From Nitrosomonas sp. (GTDB lineage Bacteria; Pseudomonadota; Gammaproteobacteria; Burkholderiales; Nitrosomonadaceae), in assembly GCA_019745325.1 (NCBI GenBank), contig JAIETK010000003.1, positions 111,485-175,484 on the forward strand: DNA of 64,000 nucleotides, in the 5' to 3' direction. The notes beneath the pieces were generated by a model. It searched no databases. It saw nothing but the letters and a program-made list of their open reading frames with translations, and was not told the DNA's origin. The translations under genes and the position numbers were made by a program. Below are positions 36,772 to 46,068 of the stretch, one piece after another; position 1 is the stretch's first letter, and the number at the start of each line of letters is the position of its first letter.

Positions 36772-38205
36772 ATGATCTTTACTTTTTATTGGCATGACTA
36801 TGAAACGTTCGGCGCCGACCCCAGGCGCGATCGGCCCGCGCAATTTGCCGGCGTGCGCACCGATGAAGCATTGAACGAGATTGGCGAACCGCTGGTAATT
36901 TACTGCAAACCGCCGCGCGATTATCTGCCGCACCCGGAAGCATGCCTGCTCACGGGTATCACGCCGCAACTGGCCGATGAACGAGGCTTGCCCGAACCGG
37001 AATTTATCGCACATATCCATGCGGAGCTTTCACAGCCGGGCACATGCGGCGTTGGTTACAATTCGTTGCGATTCGATGATGAAGTCACGCGCTTCACGCT
37101 CTACCGCAATTTCTTCGATCCGTATGCGCGTGAATGGCAGCAAGGCAATTCGCGCTGGGACATCATTGATCTGGTGCGCATGACCTATGCATTGCGTCCC
37201 GACGGGATCACCTGGCCGCAACATGAAGACGGGCAACCGAGTTTCAAGCTGGAAGATCTGGTCGCCGCCAACGGTATTGTTCACGAATCCGCGCACGATG
37301 CTTTGTCCGATGTACGCGCCACCATCGCCTTGGCGCGCTTGCTACGCACGCAACAGCCGCGCTTGTACGATTGGTTGCTGCAACTTCGCGACAAGCGCAA
37401 AGCGGCGGCGCAACTTGATCTCACCACACGCAATCCGGTGTTGCACACCACGCGCATGTATCCGGCCAAAACCGGCTGCACGTCGCTGGTTATGCCGCTC
37501 ATCACCGAACCGGGCAACAACAACAGCGTGCTGGTCTACGATCTGCGCCACGATCCGGAAATGTTTTTATCGCTGGATGCAGACGAACTGAGCCAATTGC
37601 TGTTTACCCGCAACGATGAATTGCCCGAAGGCATGCAGCGGCTGCCGGTCAAATCAGTAAAAATCAACAAATGCCCGGCACTGGCGCCGCGCAATACGCT
37701 CGATGATGAGGCCGCCGAGCGCATCGCCTTGGATAAAGACCGGTGCTACCGCCACTGGCAAACACTGTGCAATCACCCCGGTTTCTTTCAACGCGTGGCG
37801 ACTGCGTATACCAGCCGCACGTTCGAACCTTCCGGTGATGTCGACGTGGCCTTGTATGACGGCTTTCTGGATAATGCCGATGCTGCGTCATTAGCCCAGA
37901 TCCGGCACGCTTCACCAAAACAACTGGCCAAAATGCGCTTTAATTTTCATGACCAGCGGTTGCCCGAGCTGCTGTTCCGCTACCGCGCCCGCAACTGGCC
38001 GGAAATGTTGACGCCGGATGAAAGGGAGCGATGGGAACGTTTCCGTTTGCAGCAGTTGATGCAAGCAAACAATAGTGAAAATCTGACAGCGGATGCATAC
38101 ATCACGCAAATTACGCAATTGCGTGACCGCTATAAAACCGATGAGAACGCAATAACAATCCTCAATGAATTGGAAACTTGGAGCAAAAACCTGCTAAACG
38201 CATGA
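36772..38205 (+). CDS. sbcB: Exodeoxyribonuclease I
   Basis: A 477-residue DnaQ-type 3'-5' exonuclease acting on single-stranded DNA in recombination and mismatch repair. The ExoI motif FYWHDYETFGADPRRDRPAQ gives the catalytic Asp-Glu pair; GVGYNSLRFDDEVTRFTLYRN and HDALSDVRATIALARLL carry the further acidic and His residues of the site. The length matches E. coli ExoI (475). A frame runs upstream to 36649, but the ATG at 36772 gives the family N-terminus. The C-terminal SH3-like and helical domains (RLPELLFRYRARN) are present. Confidence 0.92.
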   Translation: MIFTFYWHDYETFGADPRRDRPAQFAGVRTDEALNEIGEPLVIYCKPPRDYLPHPEACLLTGITPQLADERGLPEPEFIAHIHAELSQPGTCGVGYNSLRFDDEVTRFTLYRNFFDPYAREWQQGNSRWDIIDLVRMTYALRPDGITWPQHEDGQPSFKLEDLVAANGIVHESAHDALSDVRATIALARLLRTQQPRLYDWLLQLRDKRKAAAQLDLTTRNPVLHTTRMYPAKTGCTSLVMPLITEPGNNNSVLVYDLRHDPEMFLSLDADELSQLLFTRNDELPEGMQRLPVKSVKINKCPALAPRNTLDDEAAERIALDKDRCYRHWQTLCNHPGFFQRVATAYTSRTFEPSGDVDVALYDGFLDNADAASLAQIRHASPKQLAKMRFNFHDQRLPELLFRYRARNWPEMLTPDERERWERFRLQQLMQANNSENLTADAYITQITQLRDRYKTDENAITILNELETWSKNLLNA

Positions 38206-38349
38206 GTTTCTTCAATTGACAGGTATTCCGTTATCAGCAAAGCTGTTGATCCAGATAGCCATAACAAAACGCATGCCATCCATGATCATGATAAAATTCT
38301 GTTTTTTAGATCCAAACTGGCTTTTGCCCGGCCGTACTCGCTTTCCATC

Positions 38350-39861
38350 ATGAAAAACAATTACCTTGAAAGAATTCTGACCGCGCAGGTTTACGATGTC
38401 GCGATCGAAAGCCCATTGGAACTCGTCGCCAATTTGTCCGGGCGCATCCACAATCAGGTATTGTTGAAACGGGAAGACTTGCAGCAGGTGTTTTCATTCA
38501 AGCTGCGCGGTGCGTATAACAAGATGATCAAGTTACCGCCTGCCGTGCGCAATCGCGGCATCATCGCCGCTTCGGCGGGTAACCACGCGCAAGGCGTGGC
38601 GTTGGCCGCGAAAAAACTGGATTGCTCCGCCACCATCGTGATGCCGGTGACCACCCCGCAAATCAAGGTGAATGCTGTCATGGGGCATGGCGCGACGGTT
38701 GCGCTGCACGGCGATTCGTATAACGATGCCTACGAGCATGCGATTCAACTGGCCAAGGAAGAACAAGCGACGTTCGTGCATCCGTATGACGATCCGGACG
38801 TCATCGCCGGGCAAGGGACCGTCGGCATGGAAATCCTGCGCCAGCATACCGGGCCGATTCATGCCATTTTTGTGCCGATCGGCGGCGGCGGTTTGATCGC
38901 CGGGATTGCGGCGTATGTGAAACGGTTGTATCCGAAAATCAAAATCATCGGGGTCGAGCCGGTCGACGCCGATGCCATGTACCGCTCGCTGCAAAGCGGG
39001 CGGCGTGTCAAACTGGCGCAAGTCGGTTTGTTCGCCGACGGCGTGGCGGTGCGGCATGTCGGCAAGGAAACATTCCGCTTGTGCCGCGAGCTGGTCGACG
39101 AAGTGATGCTGGTCGATACCGACGCGATTTGCGCGGCGATCAAGGATGTGTTCGAAGACACCCGCACCATTCTGGAACCGTCCGGCGCGCTGTCGATCGC
39201 CGGTATTAAAGCCTACGTCGCGCGCGAAAAAATTCAACATAAAACGCTGGTGGGAATCGCTTCCGGCGCTAACATGAATTTCGACCGGTTGCGTCATATA
39301 TCCGAACGCGCCGAAATCGGCGAGCAACGCGAAGCGGTGATGTCCGTAACCATTCCGGAGCAACCCGGCAGTTTCAAGAAATTCTGTAATCTGCTCGGCG
39401 CCAAGAGCATCACCGAGTTCAATTACCGCTATTCCGATCCGAAAGTGGCGCATGTCTTTGTCGGCGTATCGGTGCGCAATCAGGAAGAAACACAGCAATT
39501 AATCAAGGAACTCAAACACAGCGGCTTGGCCACCGAGGACATGAGCAACAACGAAATGGCCAAATTGCATGTGCGCCACTTGGTCGGCGGACGGACGCAC
39601 GCGGTCAAAAATGAAATTGTTTACCGTTTTGAATTTCCCGACCGCCCCGGCGCGTTGATGAATTTCCTCAACAACATGAGCCACAACTGGAACATCAGCC
39701 TGTTCCACTACCGCAACCACGGCGCCGACTATGGCCGCGTCCTCATCGGTATTCAGGTTCCGCCGGAAGAGAAAAACGATTTCAAAGCCTTTCTCAACCA
39801 GCTGGGCTACCGCTACTGGGATGAAACCAAGAATCCCGCGTACAAATTGTTTCTTGGGTAA
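38350..39861 (+). CDS. ilvA: Threonine ammonia-lyase, biosynthetic (IlvA)
   Basis: A 503-residue PLP enzyme making 2-oxobutanoate from threonine for isoleucine synthesis. The cofactor Lys is in VFSFKLRGAYNKM, the phosphate loop is PIGGGGLIAGIAAYVKR. Two C-terminal ACT-like regulatory domains follow: EQREAVMSVTIPEQPGSFKKFCN and YRFEFPDRPGALMNFLNN, as in the isoleucine-inhibited enzyme. It stands alone downstream of sbcB; no clear ribosome site precedes the ATG. Confidence 0.94.
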   Translation: MKNNYLERILTAQVYDVAIESPLELVANLSGRIHNQVLLKREDLQQVFSFKLRGAYNKMIKLPPAVRNRGIIAASAGNHAQGVALAAKKLDCSATIVMPVTTPQIKVNAVMGHGATVALHGDSYNDAYEHAIQLAKEEQATFVHPYDDPDVIAGQGTVGMEILRQHTGPIHAIFVPIGGGGLIAGIAAYVKRLYPKIKIIGVEPVDADAMYRSLQSGRRVKLAQVGLFADGVAVRHVGKETFRLCRELVDEVMLVDTDAICAAIKDVFEDTRTILEPSGALSIAGIKAYVAREKIQHKTLVGIASGANMNFDRLRHISERAEIGEQREAVMSVTIPEQPGSFKKFCNLLGAKSITEFNYRYSDPKVAHVFVGVSVRNQEETQQLIKELKHSGLATEDMSNNEMAKLHVRHLVGGRTHAVKNEIVYRFEFPDRPGALMNFLNNMSHNWNISLFHYRNHGADYGRVLIGIQVPPEEKNDFKAFLNQLGYRYWDETKNPAYKLFLG

Positions 39862-40040
39862 CGCCAAATAATCTAAAAATCTGTTTCAAAGGTAGCCTGT
39901 CGAGTCACAGGCCTGTTCGCTCTCCATTATTTATAGATAGGAAGAGTATTTAGTGTTACAACAGGGCTCCCCCTGGCGTTATGATCTTTTACTTTCTGCG
40001 GGAGCAACAGATCTTCTAGCTAAGCGAAACGCTGCATGCA

Positions 40041-42026
40041 TCATACCATCCAGCATGAACAGCCAAGCGCACCCCAAAAGCCGCGCTGGTCATCGGTATC
40101 CACAGCATCCTGATACGCACGCCCATGTGCATGGCCGTGCACAGCACAACTGTTTCCGCAACCGCAAACCGTTTGAGCAAAAGGGTGTAGCGTTGTTGCG
40201 CCTGCCGCAGGTTTGAAATAGCCACCGAAACGATTCACTGGTGACCAATCCGGCATGGCGGGTGGCAAGGATGGAGAAAGCGTACTGAATTCATCATCGC
40301 CATAAACAATCCGTCCGCCAACCATTGTGAGTACAGAGACAAGTTGCCGGATTTCGCTTTCCGGAATGCTGAAATAATCCGCGGACAACACGGCGAGGTC
40401 GGCATATTGACCAACCTTAATTTGACCTTTGATACCTTGTTCGTTGGAGAACCAAGTATTTGCCTGTGTATAAAGCCGCAATGCGGTTTCACGGTCGACA
40501 AGATTGGCCGCCGGATACAACGAAAGATCACCTAGAGTCTTGCCGGTAATAAGCCAATACAGCGCATTCCAAGGATCGTAACTGGCAACGCGGGTAGCAT
40601 CAGCGCCTGCACCAACGTTCACACCCAATTCCAGCATACGTTTATAAGGCGGCGTGCGTTCTGCGGCTTTACGCCCGTATCGCTGCACAAAAAACTCACC
40701 CTGGTAGGCCATGCGGTGCTGGATAGCGATACCGCCACCCAGTTTGGCGATGCGCTCGAGATTGACGTCAGTCACAGTTTCCGCGTGATCAAAGAACCAG
40801 TGAATGCCATCGAATGGAATGTCACGGTTCACTTTTTCAAAAACATCCAGTGCACGCGAGATGGTTTCATTGTATGTGGCATGCAAGCGGAACGGCCAGC
40901 GATTGCTGACGAGAATGCGCACCACGGCTTCCAGATCATTTTCCATGTTTGGTGCCATATCCGGGCGTGGCATACGGAAATCCTCAAAATCCGCTGCGGA
41001 AAACACCAGCATTTCACCCCCGCCGTTGTGGCGGTAATAACCATCGCCGTCGCCAGGCTTCAGCATGTTGGTCCATTTGGTGAAATCCGCAATTTCTTCT
41101 CCGGGTTTCTGTGTAAATAAATTGTATGCAATTCGTAACGTCAGCTCGCCAGCTTTGTGCAGATCTTCGATGATTTTGTAATCGCCGGGATAATTCTGAT
41201 AGCCGCCACCGGCATCAATCACGCTGGTCACGCCCAGGCGATTCATTTCCCGCATAAAGTGGCGCGTCGAGTTGATCTGATAGTCATACGGCAGCTTTGG
41301 ACCTCTGGCGAGTGCTGAATATAAAATCAATGCATTGGGTTCCGCCAATAGTAGACCCGTCGGTTCTCCGTTTGCATCTTTGGCAATCAATCCGCCGGGC
41401 GGGTTGGGCGTATCCCGGTTATAGCCACAAGCGCGCAGTGCCGCGCGATTAAGCAGAGCGCGGTCGTAAAGATGTAAAATAAAAACCGGGGTATCCGGCG
41501 CTACGGCATTGATTTCATCAAGTGTCGGCAAGCGTTTCTCGGCAAACTGCATTTCTGTAAAACCGCCTATAACTCGTACCCACTGCGGTGCGGGCGTGCG
41601 CGCCACCTGCTCCTGCAGACGGCGCATGGCATCGGCCAACGAAGGGATGCCGTCCCAGCGCAATTCCAGGTTGTAATTGAGTCCGCCGCGAATAAGGTGT
41701 AGATGCGAATCGATCAAACCGGGAATCACACGACGGCGGTTAAGGTCGATCACTTTTGTCTGGTCATTGGCAAAGCGCATCACTTCGTTGTCCATTCCTA
41801 CCGCGATGAAATAGCCATCTGAAATAGCAGCGGCCGTGGCTTGTGGATTCTGCCGATCAAGCGTGGTGAATTGGCCGTTGCGCAATATCAGTTGCGCTTT
41901 AAGATTATCCATTGAAGACCCTTCTGAAGGTTCAGCCGCAAACGTGCCAGTTTTCGAAAGCAAAAAAGATGCACTCGCTGCCTGCAAAATACGGCGCCGG
42001 CGCAAATTTATCTCACGCTCACTCAT
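40041..42026 (-). CDS. Tat-exported amidohydrolase (YtcJ-like) with Cys/His tail
   Basis: A 661-residue metal-dependent hydrolase. The N-terminus (NLRRRRILQAASASFLLSKTG) is a Tat signal. IPGLIDSHLHLIRG carries the HxH metal pair, HLYDRALLNRAALR and GVTSVIDAGGG follow YtcJ enzymes, and VGAGADATRVASYDPW is the conserved late block. The last 45 residues are unusual: a Cys/His-rich stretch TVCGCGNSCAVHGHAHGRAY and GALGCSCWMV that suggest an extra metal site. Substrate unknown. It is the last gene of a probable three-gene transcript. Confidence 0.85.
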   Translation of the reverse strand: MSEREINLRRRRILQAASASFLLSKTGTFAAEPSEGSSMDNLKAQLILRNGQFTTLDRQNPQATAAAISDGYFIAVGMDNEVMRFANDQTKVIDLNRRRVIPGLIDSHLHLIRGGLNYNLELRWDGIPSLADAMRRLQEQVARTPAPQWVRVIGGFTEMQFAEKRLPTLDEINAVAPDTPVFILHLYDRALLNRAALRACGYNRDTPNPPGGLIAKDANGEPTGLLLAEPNALILYSALARGPKLPYDYQINSTRHFMREMNRLGVTSVIDAGGGYQNYPGDYKIIEDLHKAGELTLRIAYNLFTQKPGEEIADFTKWTNMLKPGDGDGYYRHNGGGEMLVFSAADFEDFRMPRPDMAPNMENDLEAVVRILVSNRWPFRLHATYNETISRALDVFEKVNRDIPFDGIHWFFDHAETVTDVNLERIAKLGGGIAIQHRMAYQGEFFVQRYGRKAAERTPPYKRMLELGVNVGAGADATRVASYDPWNALYWLITGKTLGDLSLYPAANLVDRETALRLYTQANTWFSNEQGIKGQIKVGQYADLAVLSADYFSIPESEIRQLVSVLTMVGGRIVYGDDEFSTLSPSLPPAMPDWSPVNRFGGYFKPAAGATTLHPFAQTVCGCGNSCAVHGHAHGRAYQDAVDTDDQRGFWGALGCSCWMV

Positions 42027-42058
42027 GAAAACCGGTCTCCCGTTGTAAACTTGCTGAC

Positions 42059-42688
42059 TTACTTCTTAGCGATGGTGAAGTAACTCGTCATTAGGTTCCG
42101 ATAGTTAGGTATGTAACTAGAGAACAAGGCACCTAAGCCTTCAACATCGTTACGCCAATCTCGATGCAATTCGCAAGCCACGCCAAACCAGTTCATCAAT
42201 TGTACGCCGGCCGATTGCATACGCGCCCAGGCTGCATCGCGTGTTACTTCATTGAAAGTACCGGAGGCATCAGTAACTACGAATACTTCGTAACCTTCCT
42301 CGATTGCAGATAGCGCCGGAAAAGCGACACAGACTTCGGTAACCACGCCGGCGATGATTAGCTGTTTGCGGCCGGTCTTTTTGACTGCGTTAACAAAATC
42401 CTCATTATCCCAAGCATTGATATTACCGGGGCGCGCAACATAAGGCGCGGTTGGGTGCATTTCCTTAATTTCCGGCACCAGCGGACCATTGGGGCCATCT
42501 TCGAAACTTGTAGTGAGAATGGTTGGCAACTTGAAATACTTGCCACAAGCGGTTAGTGCCAGCACATTGTTTTTGAACTCATTCGGTGAAAAATCTTGTA
42601 CCAGCGAGATCAATCCCGCTTGATGGTCTACCAGTAATAAAACCGCATCATCCTTGGAAAGCCGGTTGTATTTAAATGTCTTATTCAT
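42059..42688 (-). CDS. YcaC-like isochorismatase-family hydrolase
   Basis: A 209-residue cysteine hydrolase. The candidate nucleophile Cys120 sits in GVVTEVCVAFPALSA, Asp21 begins the DHQAGL motif, and RPGNINAWDNEDFV matches YcaC proteins. These enzymes have no settled substrate; some act on amides or isonitriles. A good AAGGAG site precedes the ATG. It lies between the NTF2-like gene (39 bases upstream) and the amidohydrolase (33 bases downstream), so the three are probably co-transcribed. Confidence 0.88.
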   Translation of the reverse strand: MNKTFKYNRLSKDDAVLLLVDHQAGLISLVQDFSPNEFKNNVLALTACGKYFKLPTILTTSFEDGPNGPLVPEIKEMHPTAPYVARPGNINAWDNEDFVNAVKKTGRKQLIIAGVVTEVCVAFPALSAIEEGYEVFVVTDASGTFNEVTRDAAWARMQSAGVQLMNWFGVACELHRDWRNDVEGLGALFSSYIPNYRNLMTSYFTIAKK

Positions 42689-42727
42689 TGTTATGCTCCT
42701 TACGGTAGTTGGTTGTGAAATGATTGT

Positions 42728-43078
42728 TTAATACAACGCATAGAAGCGGTCACTGATGATCTTGCCATCCTTCCAGTGCTGTACCGCTACTTGATCGAAT
42801 TTCTTGTGACCGAAATCTTTATGCTTGTATTCATAGTGCCACTCGGTCATCGTTACGTTCTCACCTATCGCGGTCGATACAATTTCCGATTTAAGCCATG
42901 CCTCAACGCCTTTGAATAGCTCAGATTCCCGGTCTTTGGCTTGCTTTAAACCTTTTGCTACCACATCGTTTTTTTCGATAACGATGCAATCGGAGTGGTA
43001 ATACTTGTCCATTGATTCCAATATCTCACCTTTTAGAATCATCCTATTGAAGCCATTTAGTTTTTCTTCTAATTTCAT
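42728..43078 (-). CDS. SnoaL/NTF2-like domain protein
   Basis: A 116-residue cone-fold protein: LNGFNRMILKGEILESMDKYYHSDCIVIE opens the SnoaL-like fold, and HWKDGKIISDRFYAL closes it. Such proteins bind small hydrophobic substrates and act as cyclases, isomerases or partners. I use the ATG at 43078, preceded by AGGTG; a GTG nine bases upstream is an alternative. It starts the operon and is divergent from the hxlR gene. Confidence 0.75.
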   Translation of the reverse strand: MKLEEKLNGFNRMILKGEILESMDKYYHSDCIVIEKNDVVAKGLKQAKDRESELFKGVEAWLKSEIVSTAIGENVTMTEWHYEYKHKDFGHKKFDQVAVQHWKDGKIISDRFYALY

Positions 43079-43308
43079 TTTGAGCACCTATACAAAATCG
43101 TGATGATCTCTCTTTCATTGAAGAAGCATAATGCTTCCTTGAGCACGACTGTCACCGTTATAGCCATTAAGTGCGGCAAGGCCCGCCAGTTCTGGTTCAT
43201 CAAGCACAAACTCCAGAAATTGATTGGTCTGCATGATAGAGTAATACCATCAGAATTAATTACAAGTACGCACAAAAAGGATACTGCCAAAAACAAGGGG
43301 ATTCAGAA

Positions 43309-43629
43309 ATGCCAACTAAAGCAGTGTGTTGTCCCGTTGAAGTGACATTGAAGGTCATTGGAGGGCGATGGAAGGTTCTGATTATTCATAACTTGCTGGG
43401 AGGTGCTATGCGATTCAATGAACTCCAAAGAAACTTGACTGGAATTACCCACCGCACTTTAAGCCGACAGTTACGCGAAATGGAAATGCATCAATTAATT
43501 GTCAGAAATGATTTCAACGAAACTCCTCCGCGTGTTGAATATTCGCTATCTCCATTAGGGCATTCGCTTAAATCCATCTTGTTTGTGATGGATGAATGGG
43601 GAAGGAAATATCGTGTCGGAACCAAATAA
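43309..43629 (+). CDS. HxlR-family transcriptional regulator
   Basis: A 106-residue winged-helix regulator. The Cys-rich start (AVCCPVEVTLKVIGGRWK) and core ITHRTLSRQLREMEMHQLI are typical of HxlR/MarR-like regulators that sense thiol-reactive or electrophilic compounds through N-terminal Cys. The start follows AAGGGG. It is divergent from the SnoaL-YcaC-amidohydrolase genes and probably controls them; the 230-base gap should hold its operators. Confidence 0.87.
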   Translation: MPTKAVCCPVEVTLKVIGGRWKVLIIHNLLGGAMRFNELQRNLTGITHRTLSRQLREMEMHQLIVRNDFNETPPRVEYSLSPLGHSLKSILFVMDEWGRKYRVGTK

Positions 43630-43920
43630 TTCGCCACAACAATTTGCAGACTTTCTCTAGCTACGGGCTATGCCGTTAATGAGGCAACGCTCGCCATCCG
43701 CAGCACAATCCTTCGCATCCACACTTTAGCAATCACTCTTGATGGGGGACGATGAACGCATAGCCGCTTCCATTTCTAAAAGACCTTGCTTTACGGTCTT
43801 TATTCCGCCTTTGATTAAATCTGATAACAGTTAAGCTATCGTCAATACCGGTAAACCGGGCATCAAATGTCATTGATTAGCATGCTTAATTGAGCAAGTC
43901 AGGCAGTACTGGAGGAAACG

Positions 43921-46029
43921 ATGGAAAACAATTTTTCTAAATTTGGATTAACAACCGGATTGGTTGCGATCGGCAAAAAATTGCCCGCGATTACGCTCCC
44001 CGCGAAAAAAAACATTCCAAAACAGCTTTCGTCGCTCAATCATTATTGGATGGCAGGCGGTGCCGTGGTCATCCTCACCGTATTGCTGATCATCACGCTA
44101 ATCGTCGGTTTGCAGCAAGCCAGACATTCCGGTGCCCAACCGGAGCTTGTAGCGCAACTAAAAGTTCAGCATTTACAACTGGTCAAAACCGCGCAGCAGG
44201 TGCTGACAGGCAACGACTCCGCTTTTTCGCAACTGCAAGACCAGCAGCAGCAATTCAATCAGGTTGTCAACTTGCTGATTGCAGGCGGCATATCCCGGAA
44301 CGGCAATGTGATTGCCGCTGCGGACGATCCATTATCGCCGGGTTTGGATGCGTTTCTGAAGAGCTGGCAACAGGATGATCAAAGAATACAAGCGATCCTG
44401 AACCGGAAAGAATCGCTGCTGAAGCTCCATCACAGCACCAAAGCAATACAAATCACCAACAGTCAGTTACGCCGGCGTACTGAAGAAATCATCAGCCGCC
44501 TGCTGCAAATCGGCAATATGCCGCAAGAAATCCGGGCGATCGAAGCCATCCGGATGCATGCGCGTGACGTCGCCAGGAATGTGAAAGCGATGCTGCCGGT
44601 CGAATTAGCGGTAACGGAACTGTCGACGCAATTGAATCGGGATCAAGCGCAGATTTCAGCGCTCATGCAAGTGTTAAGCCTGGGCGCTAACGGCTTAGGC
44701 GCTGCTTCCAGCAAAGATGAAGCGATCCAGGATCTGTTGTCGCATTTGTATGCATCGCTGCGTAAATTTGACGATCATTTGCGTATCATCCAGCAAGAAA
44801 TCCCGGCAGCGGTATCGATTCAGTCTGCGATCGGCGAAATTTCCAGCCATAGCGATAGCATGCTAGACACGACAACCGCGCTGGAAAACGATATACGCGC
44901 GCAAGTGACGCGCTCGGCGTCACTGTTCAATTGGCTGATGCTGCTCTTGGCCGCATGCATCGGTCTGGCATTGATCTTTTTTATCCGCGCCATGCGCCGC
45001 AATGCGCAACACCAAGATCTTTCCAGCAGAAATGAAGTGGCGAAAACACAAAAAGCCATGGTAAAACTGCTCGACGATATGAAAAAAATCGCGGACGGCG
45101 ATCTGACCGTCCGCACCGATATCACCAACCCGACAACCGGCGCTATCGCGGATGCCATCAATTGCACGATTGAAGAACTGCACACGCTGGTGGAGCAAGT
45201 CAACCAGGCCAGCAGGCTAGTGGTGAAATCATCCGGCCAGGCGCAGCAAGTTTCTTCGGGGTTATTGGCGGCAGCGCAGCAACAAACGGCTAAAATCGAG
45301 CAAACCACCATCGCGGTTTTAGGCATGACCGACTCAATTGGCGAGATCTCGGACATGGCGACGGAATCCGCCAAAGTCGCCAAACAGTCTTTGGCAGCTG
45401 CGGAAAAGGGAACTTTGGCCGTGCGCGAATCGATCGCCGGCATGAATGAAATCCGCAGCAATATCCAGGACACCTCAAAGCGTATCAAGCGCTTAGGCGA
45501 AAGTTCGCAGGAGATCGGCGAAATCGTTGCACTAATCACCGACATCACCGATCAGACCAATGTGCTGGCATTGAACGCCGCGTTGCAGGCAACCGCTGCG
45601 GGCGAAGCCGGGCAAGGATTCACCGTCATCGCGCAAGAAGTTCAGCGCCTGGCCGAACGATCCGCGGAAGCCAGCAAGCAAATCAGCGAACTGATCGCCA
45701 CGATTCAGGGCGATACCCAGGATGCCATTACCGCGATGGAGAGAAGTACGCTGGGCGTGGCCAAAGGCACAAAACGCTCCGATGCCGCCGGCCGTGCTCT
45801 GGAAGAAATCGAGAAGGTCTCAACGCAACTCGCGCAACTCGTGACCGGCATTTTCGAGGTCACCAGCACGCAAACGCGGGCTGCGCACAAGGTGGTTGCC
45901 AACATGGAAGAAATTCTTCATATTACCCGGCAAAACACCGAGGGAACCTTGAAAACCACCGGATCCATCAAGCAAATAACCGGCTTCGCATCCGAGCTGA
46001 AAGCGTCGGTCTCCAACTTTAAGGTGTGA
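43921..46029 (+). CDS. pilJ: Methyl-accepting chemotaxis protein PilJ
   Basis: A 702-residue chemoreceptor for type IV pilus motility. Two helices (residues about 42-63, MAGGAVVILTVLLIITLIVG, and about 338-356) bracket a periplasmic helical domain; a HAMP-like linker follows, then the signalling domain with GEIVALITDITDQTNVLALN, AAGEAGQGF and LAERSAEASKQISELI. The signalling tip contacts CheW/ChpA-type proteins. GGAGGAAACG gives a strong ribosome site. It is followed 39 bases on by chpA. Confidence 0.92.
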   Translation: MENNFSKFGLTTGLVAIGKKLPAITLPAKKNIPKQLSSLNHYWMAGGAVVILTVLLIITLIVGLQQARHSGAQPELVAQLKVQHLQLVKTAQQVLTGNDSAFSQLQDQQQQFNQVVNLLIAGGISRNGNVIAAADDPLSPGLDAFLKSWQQDDQRIQAILNRKESLLKLHHSTKAIQITNSQLRRRTEEIISRLLQIGNMPQEIRAIEAIRMHARDVARNVKAMLPVELAVTELSTQLNRDQAQISALMQVLSLGANGLGAASSKDEAIQDLLSHLYASLRKFDDHLRIIQQEIPAAVSIQSAIGEISSHSDSMLDTTTALENDIRAQVTRSASLFNWLMLLLAACIGLALIFFIRAMRRNAQHQDLSSRNEVAKTQKAMVKLLDDMKKIADGDLTVRTDITNPTTGAIADAINCTIEELHTLVEQVNQASRLVVKSSGQAQQVSSGLLAAAQQQTAKIEQTTIAVLGMTDSIGEISDMATESAKVAKQSLAAAEKGTLAVRESIAGMNEIRSNIQDTSKRIKRLGESSQEIGEIVALITDITDQTNVLALNAALQATAAGEAGQGFTVIAQEVQRLAERSAEASKQISELIATIQGDTQDAITAMERSTLGVAKGTKRSDAAGRALEEIEKVSTQLAQLVTGIFEVTSTQTRAAHKVVANMEEILHITRQNTEGTLKTTGSIKQITGFASELKASVSNFKV

Positions 46030-46068
46030 TGCTATTGTGATCTCAACAAGAATTGACGGTACCGAATA

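Noticed and set aside
38533-39498. 321-codon minus-strand frame opposite ilvA
   Set aside because: Mirror of the strongly conserved ilvA gene; amino-acid content (His, Arg, Asp rich) is typical of antisense frames.
44820-45548. 242-codon minus-strand frame opposite pilJ
   Set aside because: Antisense shadow of the chemoreceptor signalling domain, rich in Ser and Cys, no start signal.
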